The translations under genes and the position numbers were made by a program. Source: Armatimonadota bacterium (GTDB lineage: Bacteria > Actinomycetota > Acidimicrobiia > Spongiisociales > UBA5794). From it: DNA of 11,927 bases. The stretch is taken from positions 1-11,927 of the forward strand of contig QQUL01000285.1 of the NCBI GenBank assembly GCA_008501565.1. The letters are read 5' to 3'. How positions within the stretch are numbered: position 1 is the first letter of the stretch; every line of letters starts with the position of its first letter. The notes under the pieces are model-generated. The model ran no database searches. It was not told the origin of the DNA and saw only the letters and a program-made list of their open reading frames with translations. Of this stretch, positions 5,644 to 11,927 are shown one piece after another.

Positions 5644-8261
5644 GGCGAGGTGAGCGCAGCCCTTGCTGCATCAGTTGCAGCGCTGATCGCTTCATCCATG
5701 GCATGCGCATGAGGGCCACCGGCCTGGGCAAGCCGTGGATCCTTGCTCCCTCCCCCGCCGAGTATCGCTGCACCATGACTGGCGATTGCGCCCGCTGAAG
5801 TGGCGTCATCCACCAGATCGTCCGTGACAAAGACAACGAACGCCGCTTTCCCGTCTGTGACCGATCCCAGGATGCCGACCCCTGAACCGATACGGTCACG
5901 GATCTGAAACGCAAGTGACCGAACCCCGTCCGCCCCGAGGCCATCGACTCGGGTCGATACCAACTTGGCCGGACCGACGTCTTCTGCATCGTTGACCAAT
6001 GTGGTCGCCGCGTTCGCTCGATCGCGCTCCTCGAACTCGCCAAGCCTCGCTTCGGTTGCGTGCAGCTGTTCGGTCAAGGACCGAGCGGTATCAACAACTC
6101 TGCCCGGCTGGGTGCGGAGTACCTCGGAGACCTCGGTCAGGGTTGCCCGAAGGTCAGACAGATGCCCGTATGCAGCTGATCCCGTGAGAGCTTCGACCCG
6201 GCGAATGTTCGACCCGACGGAACCCTCACTCACCAGGACGAGTGGTCCCACCTGGCCGGTGGACGGAACATGCGTCCCGCCGCAGAACTCGATGGAATAG
6301 CTTCCGGTATTGACGACGCGGACGGTTTCACCGTACTTGTCGCCGAAGAACGCAATCGCCCCCATCTTCTCTGCTTCTTCCTTGGAGGTTTCGATCGTGG
6401 TGACCGCCTCGTTTGCGATGATTCGTTCGTTGACTTCGCGTTCGATGTGGTGCAACTCGGCGGGTGCGACGGCCTGGAAATGTGAGAAGTCGAACCGAAG
6501 ACGGTCGGGGGCGACGAGCGAGCCTGCCTGATGAACATGGTCTCCGATAACGTCCCGGAGCGCCCAATGGAGGATGTGTGTGCCGGTGTGGTTCTTCCGT
6601 GTCCGCTCCCGCCGCATCCCGTCCACGGCGAGTGCCGCATCCTGGCCGCGGCGAACGGAACCCTTGATGACCTTGGCCTTGTGTCCGTGGACGCCCGGAA
6701 GGGCGAACTGCGTGTCGAGGACCTTGAGCACGCCCGTCTCCGTGGTGATGGTCCCGGTGTCACCGACCTGCCCGCCGGATTCGGCGTAGAACGGTGTCGT
6801 GTCGACGAAGATCTCGACCTCGGTACCTTCCTCGGCTCGTGCGACGGTGTCACCTTCCACGAGGATCGACAGGACGGTTCCCGAAGAATCCAAGGCGTCG
6901 TACCCGACGAAGGCAGACTGATCGATCCCGCCAAGAACGGTGCGGTATGTCTCTGCTTCCTCGCCTCCGTGATCGGCCTTGAAAGCGGCCCGGGCCCGGT
7001 TCCGCTGGGCGGTCATTTCGACATCGAATGCTTCTCGATCAACGGTCAGGTCGTGGTCAGCTGCGATCTCGACGGTGAGATCAATGGGGAACCCGAATGT
7101 GTCGTGCAGTTTGAATGCGACGCTGCCCGAGATCTGACGCTCGCTACCCATCGCTTCGATTTCCTCCCGCAACAGCTGTTCACCGGAGGCAAGTGTCCTC
7201 GTGAATCCTTCTTCTTCGCGCTCGGCCATCTCCTTGATGAAGTCGGCATTGGCGACGAGCTCTGGATAGGCGACACCCATCTCGGCGACGGTGACGTCAA
7301 CCAGCGCCGGGACGATTGGATCGGTGGAACCGAGAAGGTGGGCGTGGCGTACGACGCGCCGTAGCAGCCGACGCAGGATGTAGCCTCTGCCCTCGTTCGA
7401 CGGAACGACGCCGTCGTTGATCAGAAATGTCAGCGCTCTTCCGTGATCCGCAAGGATGCGAAGCGATACGTCCGACCGTTCATCAGCGCCATACGACACA
7501 CCGGTCCGGTTCTCGCCGACTGCCATGACCGCCCGAAGCATGTCAGTTTCGAAAACGGACTCCACGCCCTGGAGGACCATCGCCATTCGCTCAAGCCCCA
7601 TACCCGTATCGATCGACTTCATGGGAAGGTCGCCAACGACATGGAAGGGTTCATCCTGGACGTACTGCATGAAGACGAGGTTGCATATCTCCATGTACCG
7701 ATCTTCGTCAACGATTGGGCCGCCTTCTTTTCCGTAGTCGGGGCCCCGGTCGAAGAACACCTCCGAGTCCGGTCCGGCTGGCCCGGCGACACCCATCTGC
7801 CAGAAGTTGTCACGATCGGTTCGTTGCACACGGTTCGGATCGATACCGACATCGTCGATCCAGATCTCAGCGGCTTCGTCGTCGTCGTCGTGAACGGTGT
7901 ACCAGAGTCGGTCGGGATCAAGCCCGTATTGCTCGGTGAGCAGCTCGTACGCGAGGGGAATCGCGGTCTCCTTGAAGTAGTCGCCGAATGAGAAGCTCCC
8001 GAGCATCTCGAAGAAGGACAAATGGCGAGCTGTTGTTCCCAGAACCTCGATGTCTGCGGTTCGAATGCACTTCTGAGAACTGACTGCTCGCGGATAGGGC
8101 GGTACCTCCTCACCAAGAAGGAATGGCTTGAACGGCACCATGCCCGCGACGGTCAGAAGCAGGGCAGGATCGACAGGAATCAACGATGCCGAATGCACGC
8201 GGGTGTGGTCGTTTGCTTCGAAGAAGTCGAGGAAGGTGCTGCGCACATCGTTGCTGTTCAT
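5640..8261 (-). CDS. alaS: Alanyl-tRNA synthetase
   Basis: Charges tRNA(Ala) with alanine and hydrolyses mischarged Ser- and Gly-tRNA(Ala). At 873 residues it has the full bacterial architecture. Class II catalytic core at about 1-240: SSQKCIRTADIE (61-72), RHLSFFEMLGSFSFGDYF (79-96) and SIDTGMGLERMAMVLQG (216-232). tRNA recognition follows, including GRGYILRRLLRRVVRHAHLLG (291-311). The editing domain has ESGGQVGDTG (494-503) and the zinc ligands H558 and H562 (NHTGTHILH) plus C660 and H664 (CGGTH). The C-terminal C-Ala domain ends with GGGGSKDPRLAQAGG (835-849). The ATG at 8261 fits the family N-terminus (a helix leading into FLDFFEANDHT); it lies 12 bases after the small membrane protein stop and has no clear Shine-Dalgarno sequence. 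The stop overlaps the ruvX start. Nothing looks truncated or unusual. Confidence 0.98.
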   Translation of the reverse strand: MNSNDVRSTFLDFFEANDHTRVHSASLIPVDPALLLTVAGMVPFKPFLLGEEVPPYPRAVSSQKCIRTADIEVLGTTARHLSFFEMLGSFSFGDYFKETAIPLAYELLTEQYGLDPDRLWYTVHDDDDEAAEIWIDDVGIDPNRVQRTDRDNFWQMGVAGPAGPDSEVFFDRGPDYGKEGGPIVDEDRYMEICNLVFMQYVQDEPFHVVGDLPMKSIDTGMGLERMAMVLQGVESVFETDMLRAVMAVGENRTGVSYGADERSDVSLRILADHGRALTFLINDGVVPSNEGRGYILRRLLRRVVRHAHLLGSTDPIVPALVDVTVAEMGVAYPELVANADFIKEMAEREEEGFTRTLASGEQLLREEIEAMGSERQISGSVAFKLHDTFGFPIDLTVEIAADHDLTVDREAFDVEMTAQRNRARAAFKADHGGEEAETYRTVLGGIDQSAFVGYDALDSSGTVLSILVEGDTVARAEEGTEVEIFVDTTPFYAESGGQVGDTGTITTETGVLKVLDTQFALPGVHGHKAKVIKGSVRRGQDAALAVDGMRRERTRKNHTGTHILHWALRDVIGDHVHQAGSLVAPDRLRFDFSHFQAVAPAELHHIEREVNERIIANEAVTTIETSKEEAEKMGAIAFFGDKYGETVRVVNTGSYSIEFCGGTHVPSTGQVGPLVLVSEGSVGSNIRRVEALTGSAAYGHLSDLRATLTEVSEVLRTQPGRVVDTARSLTEQLHATEARLGEFEERDRANAATTLVNDAEDVGPAKLVSTRVDGLGADGVRSLAFQIRDRIGSGVGILGSVTDGKAAFVVFVTDDLVDDATSAGAIASHGAAILGGGGSKDPRLAQAGGPHAHAMDEAISAATDAARAALTSP

Positions 8262-8273
8262 AGGGCGCAGAGG

Positions 8274-8525
8274 TTAGCGACGCGGTGATCTGCTGACGTA
8301 ACCCTCGGGCGTCGGCCTCTCCACCGTTTGAGAACCTCGGTCAGCGGAACGTTGCAGGGATCTGCCAAACGCCTCGACGATATCCGCTGCGTAGGAGGCG
8401 ACGACACGCCCGACACCCTCGGCGTCGAGGCGTTCCTTCATTGCCCGAGCACGCTTCACCACCATCACAGCAACCACCGCTGAGACGACGACACCGTAGA
8501 GGAACCATCTGAGTCTTGTGAACAT
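8274..8525 (-). CDS. Small single-pass membrane protein between rarA and alaS
   Basis: An 83-residue protein of unknown function. It has a short basic N-terminus (MFTRLRW), one hydrophobic helix (about 8-23), a basic stretch right after it (KRARAMKER, 24-32), a possibly amphipathic segment to about residue 60, and an arginine-rich, low-complexity tail. The charge pattern predicts either a cytoplasmic C-terminus or a reoriented anchor; it cannot be settled by eye. I prefer the ATG at 8525 over an in-frame TTG three codons upstream (8534); neither has a good Shine-Dalgarno sequence. The gap to the rarA stop is 28 bases and to the alaS start 12 bases. Position and shape resemble the small membrane proteins (DUF948/DUF6167 type) found before alaS in other actinobacteria. 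That link is inference from context and from the MF-x-R-x-x-W-F-like N-terminus, not a proven homology. Confidence 0.75.
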   Translation of the reverse strand: MFTRLRWFLYGVVVSAVVAVMVVKRARAMKERLDAEGVGRVVASYAADIVEAFGRSLQRSADRGSQTVERPTPEGYVSRSPRR

Positions 8526-8553
8526 GTTTCGCAACGTACCACCACCCTATGCA

Positions 8554-9891
8554 CTAGGTGCGTTCCGGCTTCCCCAGGATCCGATCGATCTTGGCGAGCC
8601 GATCAGCGAGGTTCGCTTCGTCCCCGACACGCTTCGGCGAATACACCGTGGCTCCTTCGATCGACTCGGGAAGATAGGTCTGTTCGACGACGCCGCGAGG
8701 GTCGTTGTGGGGATACTGGTATCCGACTCCGAAGCCGAAATCCCTGTCGCCGGTCGTCGAACCAGACCGCAGATGCGGAGGAACCTCCCCCGAGTGATCA
8801 GAGGCGATCAGGTCTGCTGTCGCTGCCATCGCGGTCTTCACGGAATCTGATTTCGGGGCGAGTGCGAGGTAGAGGGCCGCATGCGACATTGCATAGTTCG
8901 CCTCGGGGAGTCCAACCACTTCAACAGCGCGGAACGCATCGGTGGCAACCGTCAACGCGGTCGAATCGGCAAGCCCTACATCTTCCGAGGCGAAGATCAC
9001 CATGCGGCGAGCAATGAACTTCGGGTCTTCTCCTGCCTCGATCATCGTCTGGAGCCAGTACATCACCGCGTCGGGATCCGACCCGCGCATCGACTTGATG
9101 AACGCGGAGATCACGTCGTAGTGCCGATCCCCGGCCCGGTCGTATCGGATGATTCTGCGCTGCAGCGCTTCCTCCACAACGGCGAGACCGATCTCCGTGT
9201 CGTCCCTGCCAGCAACGATCGTTGCCGCCACGTCGACCGTGTTGAGCGCAAGGCGAGCATCGCCGCCAACCCGTTCCGCTACTGCGTTTCGGGCCTCATC
9301 CGTGATCGTGACGCCGGTGATCCCACGCATCGGGTCGTCAAAAGCAGCTTGGATCAGACGGACAACCTCTTCCGAGGTCAGCGCCTCGGTGCGGAACACG
9401 GTTGCACGCGAAATAAGAGGTGAGTTGACCTCGAAGAACGGGTTCTCGGTGGTGGCACCGATCAACGTGATCGTCCCGTCCTCGACTCCGGGGAGCAGAG
9501 CGTCTTGCTGTGCCTTGGTGAATCGGTGGATCTCGTCGAGGAACAGAATAGTCTGTCCACGTCCCTCGCCGAGACGCTGGTCTGCCCTCGCCAGCACTTC
9601 CCGCACGTCCTTGACGCCTGCACTGGTGGCCGAAAGCTGCTCGAAGGCGCCGCCCACCGTTGATGCCGCAATCCGGGCAAGGGTGGTCTTGCCTGAACCG
9701 GGTGGCCCCCAAAGGATCACGGATCCGAGGCGACCCGATTCGACCATGGAGCGGAAGGCCGCCCCCTCTCGGAGGAGATGGGGTTGACCGATGACTTCGT
9801 CGAGCGTGCGAGGACGCATTCGGGCTGGCAAGGGGGCGCCGGCCCGCTTTGCGTCCTCTCGTGCTGAAGCGAAGAGATCGGATGCCGACAT
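8554..9891 (-). CDS. rarA: Replication-associated recombination protein A (RarA/MgsA AAA+ ATPase)
   Basis: Clamp-loader-like AAA+ ATPase that acts at stalled replication forks and DNA ends in the cytoplasm. At 445 residues it matches the usual length (E. coli about 447). Seen: Walker A GPPGSGKTT (62-70), Walker B ILFLDEIHRF (115-124), sensor 1 GATTENP (145-151), arginine finger R162 in PLISRA, sensor 2 GGDARLALN (209-217), then the family-specific tetramerisation region with SAFIKSMRGSDPDAVMYW (262-279), RRMVIFASEDVGLAD (295-309), and YQYPHND...EQTYLP (391-408). The ATG at 9891 shares one base with the aspS stop (TGATG), and the protein then begins with the expected MSASDLFASA. The reading frame is open a further 15 codons upstream within aspS, which I reject. 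The GTG directly before the ATG could also be used. Confidence 0.96.
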   Translation of the reverse strand: MSASDLFASAREDAKRAGAPLPARMRPRTLDEVIGQPHLLREGAAFRSMVESGRLGSVILWGPPGSGKTTLARIAASTVGGAFEQLSATSAGVKDVREVLARADQRLGEGRGQTILFLDEIHRFTKAQQDALLPGVEDGTITLIGATTENPFFEVNSPLISRATVFRTEALTSEEVVRLIQAAFDDPMRGITGVTITDEARNAVAERVGGDARLALNTVDVAATIVAGRDDTEIGLAVVEEALQRRIIRYDRAGDRHYDVISAFIKSMRGSDPDAVMYWLQTMIEAGEDPKFIARRMVIFASEDVGLADSTALTVATDAFRAVEVVGLPEANYAMSHAALYLALAPKSDSVKTAMAATADLIASDHSGEVPPHLRSGSTTGDRDFGFGVGYQYPHNDPRGVVEQTYLPESIEGATVYSPKRVGDEANLADRLAKIDRILGKPERT

Positions 9892-11714
9892 CACACGTCG
9901 GGCGTTGCAGTGGCGCCGCCGCCTTCCTCGGCCCATGCAGCGACGACATCGGGAGCGATTCGTATCCCGAGTTCCCGGAGTTGGTCCTCCTCGACGCGGC
10001 TCGGCGACCCGGTCAATGGGTCAGCGCCCGTTTGTGTCTTGGGGAAAGGAATGACTTCCCGGATGTTTGGCTCACCCTGAAGAATCGAGACGAACCGCGC
10101 TATTCCGATCGCAAATCCCGCGTGGGGAGGCGTTCCGTATCGGAGAGCCTCCAGAAACCAACCGAATCGCCGTTGGGCGTCGTCGGCACTGATCCCCATC
10201 ACCTCGAAGACCTTCGCCTGCATTGAGGCATCGTGGATTCGGACACTGCCCGAGCCGAGCTCCGAACCGTTCAACACGAGGTCGTATGCCTTGGACACCG
10301 CTGTTTCGGGAGAATCCACGAGTGTCTCGAGACTCGCCGGTGCGGTGAACGGATGATGAGCCGGAGACAGCGTGCCGTCCTCGTGAACGTCGAACACGGG
10401 AAAATCCACGACGAATGCGAACGCAAGGTCATCGTGGCCCTCGGGCTGGCCGACATGGAGTCGCATCCGTCCAAGGACTTCAAGCACGGTACTCGTACGA
10501 TCGGCCACGATCATCAGGGTGTCCCCCGGCACAGCGTCAAGGGCCTCTGCGATTGCGTACAGCTCGGATTGGGAAAGGAACTTCGCAACGGGCGACCGCA
10601 GTGAACCATCGTCTTCAACGACCATCCACACCAGACCCTTGGCTCCGGCTTCCTGCGCCGTGGACACAAGTGCATCGAGCCCCGAACGGGCGAGTCCGAG
10701 TTGCCCGCCGTTGATGCCGCGCACCGAACCACCGTCCGCCAGAACCCCGGCGAATGCTTTGAATTCTGTCTGCGCAAGAACCGCGGATAGATCGACGATC
10801 TTCATGTCAAAACGAATGTCTGGCTTGTCCGAGCCATAGTTCTCCATCGCCTCGGCGTAGGTCATGCGAACGAAGGGATCAGGGGCAATGGAGTGTCCAA
10901 GATCGGTGACCACGCGCCGAGCAACCAGTTCGATGGTTTCGAGGACCTCCTCCTGTCCCCAAAACGATCCTTCGAAGTCAAGCTGCGTGAACTCGACCTG
11001 GCGATCAGCTCGGAAATCCTCGTCGCGATAGCACCGGGCGATCTGGTAGTACCGCTCGACACCACCGATCATCAACAACTGCTTGAACAGCTGGGGCGAC
11101 TGCGGCAACGCATAGAACTGGCCCTGCCTCAGTCGTGATGGAACGAGCATGTCACGAGCACCTTCCGGGGTGGAAGCAATGAGGGTCGGCGTCTCAACTT
11201 CGAGAAACCCTTGCTCATCCATGACGTTTCGCATTGCACGAATCGCCTTCGATCGTGCCCTGAGATTGCGGGCAACGCGTTCGCGTCGCATGTCGAGATA
11301 TCGATACTGGAGCCTGAGTCCCTCATCGACGTCCGTACGGCCGTCCAGAGGAAACGGCAGCGTCTCTGCCGCGCTGAGAACCGTCAACCGCTCGGCAACG
11401 ACCTCGACGGCTCCGGTTGGGAGATCAGTGTTGATCGTTCCCTCCGGCCGAGGTCGGACTGTCCCCGTCACCTGCACGCAGTACTCGGTGCGCAGGCCAT
11501 GAAGCACGTCTTGTGACGCCGGTGCATCTTCGGGGTTGAGCACCACCTGGGCGAAGCCGGTGGAATCACGCAGATCGATGAAGATGACTCCGCCATGATC
11601 TCGACGCCTACCGATCCAACCGGCGAGTTGCACCTCGGTCCCCGAATCGTCTTCCCGAAGCAACCCGGCGCCGATCGTCTTCATGAGACCGGTTTTCATC
11701 GGTTCTTGAGCCAT
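9891..11714 (-). CDS. aspS: Aspartyl-tRNA synthetase, probably non-discriminating (Asp/Asn)
   Basis: Charges tRNA(Asp), and probably also tRNA(Asn), with aspartate. The 607-residue protein has the bacterial layout. An N-terminal OB-fold anticodon domain contains WIGRRRDHGGVIFIDLRD (33-50). The class II core holds TPEGARD (182-188), LPQSPQLFKQ (203-212) and motif 2 RCYRDEDFRADRQVEFTQLD (227-246, approximate). A bacterial GAD insertion follows at about 290-425, then motif 3 GTPPHAGFAIGIARF (527-541). H40 and G92 sit where non-discriminating enzymes have H and G and discriminating E. coli AspRS has L and K. Motif 3 has A539 in place of the usual D before R540. The start at 11714 is supported by AAGGAG with an 8-base spacer and overlaps hisS by 19 bases. 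In-frame ATGs at 11699 (ATGA overlap with the hisS stop) and 11684 (best match to the family N-terminus) are real alternatives. The stop overlaps rarA. Confidence 0.95.
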   Translation of the reverse strand: MAQEPMKTGLMKTIGAGLLREDDSGTEVQLAGWIGRRRDHGGVIFIDLRDSTGFAQVVLNPEDAPASQDVLHGLRTEYCVQVTGTVRPRPEGTINTDLPTGAVEVVAERLTVLSAAETLPFPLDGRTDVDEGLRLQYRYLDMRRERVARNLRARSKAIRAMRNVMDEQGFLEVETPTLIASTPEGARDMLVPSRLRQGQFYALPQSPQLFKQLLMIGGVERYYQIARCYRDEDFRADRQVEFTQLDFEGSFWGQEEVLETIELVARRVVTDLGHSIAPDPFVRMTYAEAMENYGSDKPDIRFDMKIVDLSAVLAQTEFKAFAGVLADGGSVRGINGGQLGLARSGLDALVSTAQEAGAKGLVWMVVEDDGSLRSPVAKFLSQSELYAIAEALDAVPGDTLMIVADRTSTVLEVLGRMRLHVGQPEGHDDLAFAFVVDFPVFDVHEDGTLSPAHHPFTAPASLETLVDSPETAVSKAYDLVLNGSELGSGSVRIHDASMQAKVFEVMGISADDAQRRFGWFLEALRYGTPPHAGFAIGIARFVSILQGEPNIREVIPFPKTQTGADPLTGSPSRVEEDQLRELGIRIAPDVVAAWAEEGGGATATPDV

Positions 11715-11927
11715 TCGGCGATCTCCTTCACACCAATGAGTGCTTGCTCGCCCGTTGCGAGATCGCGGATGGTGACGTTGTTCTGGTTCCATTCATCGCC
11801 GACGACAACCGCGGTGACCGATCGTCGTCGATCGGCCTCCTTGAATTGCGCTTTGACTGATCGCTGGGCATCGGACATGTCGACCCTGATCCCGGCTGCT
11901 CGCAGTCTCGAAACGAGGAGCCGCGCC
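11696..11927 (-). CDS. hisS: Histidyl-tRNA synthetase, C-terminal anticodon-binding domain (5' end outside window)
   Basis: The last 76 residues of a protein whose frame is open to the right edge. It matches the C-terminal anticodon-binding domain of class IIa HisRS: an alternating helix-strand pattern beginning LVSRLRAAGIRVDM, then RSVKAQFKEAD (conserved R/K-rich helix), the strand TAVVVGDEW, and VTIRDLATGEQALI, corresponding to the family V-x-[VIL]-[KR]-[DN]-[LM]-x-T-[GR]-[ET]-Q segment. The catalytic class II core lies beyond the window, so activity cannot be judged. Within this part there is an internal ATG at 11878, but the homologous frame continues upstream of it, so it is not the start. 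The stop (11696-11698) overlaps the 5' end of aspS. hisS followed by aspS is a very common bacterial pair, and the two are probably cotranscribed. Confidence 0.9.
   Translation of the reverse strand, partial: ARLLVSRLRAAGIRVDMSDAQRSVKAQFKEADRRRSVTAVVVGDEWNQNNVTIRDLATGEQALIGVKEIAEWLKNR
11723..11728 (-). promoter_or_regulatory. Shine-Dalgarno sequence for aspS
   Basis: AAGGAG in the mRNA sense, located within the hisS coding sequence (the KE codons of VKEIAEW) and separated by 8 bases from an in-frame ATG at 11714. It is the only close match to the Shine-Dalgarno consensus at proper distance from a start in this window, and it is the reason for preferring 11714 over 11699 or 11684 as the aspS start. 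Because it also encodes conserved hisS sequence, a chance match is possible. Confidence 0.5.

Noticed and set aside
6531..7364. Plus-strand open frame of 277 codons inside alaS
   Set aside because: It is entirely antisense to the alaS editing and tRNA-recognition regions, with no domain seen.
9892..9936. N-terminal extension of RarA into aspS
   Set aside because: The 15 extra residues are Arg-rich, precede the normal family N-terminus, and come from the out-of-frame end of aspS.
1..11927. A novel defence, mobile or biosynthetic system
   Set aside because: Every stretch longer than 58 bases is accounted for by a recognised housekeeping family or by one small membrane protein; I saw no inverted-repeat ends, repeat arrays, tRNA genes, integrase or transposase, or obvious composition change.

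Overview
The window is a compact block of core housekeeping genes from what looks like a high-GC Gram-positive bacterium (Actinomycetota). All eleven genes lie on the minus strand, so transcription runs from right to left: hisS (3' end only) > aspS > rarA > a small membrane protein > alaS > ruvX > mltG > aroE > prepilin peptidase > aroC > aroK > aroB (3' end missing). The longest gap between genes is 58 bases, and there is no plus-strand gene, RNA gene, mobile element or CRISPR array. The gene order matches, from memory, the Mycobacterium tuberculosis Rv2580c-to-Rv2538c region, here without the insertions that split it there. The GC-rich coding sequence and small membrane gene also fit Actinomycetota. 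I cannot fix the class; Acidimicrobiia or a nearby deep lineage is only a guess.

Right part (about 8270-11927): translation and replication-fork maintenance. The HisRS tail overlaps aspS, whose stop overlaps the start of the clamp-loader-like ATPase gene rarA. A small single-pass membrane protein gene and a full-length alaS follow. AspRS carries both residues associated with the non-discriminating type, suggesting that Asn-tRNA(Asn) is made indirectly through GatCAB in this organism. Its motif 3 reads GIAR where GLDR/GIDR is usual.

Middle (about 4150-5640): ruvX (pre-16S rRNA processing nuclease family) and mltG (endolytic murein transglycosylase), joined to their neighbours by overlaps.

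Left part (1-4155): four shikimate-pathway genes, aroE, aroC, aroK and aroB (steps 4, 7, 5 and 2), interrupted only by an A24 prepilin peptidase gene. A short GC-rich hairpin that includes the aroE stop codon marks the one real gap in this part.

Translation appears to depend heavily on coupling. Three junctions are GTGA overlaps (alaS/ruvX, mltG/aroE, aroK/aroB), one is a TGATG overlap (aspS/rarA), one is a 20-base overlap (ruvX/mltG), and hisS/aspS also overlap. Only one start (aspS) has a textbook Shine-Dalgarno sequence. I found no evidence of a previously undescribed system here; the observations worth a second look are residue-level and architectural details within known families.
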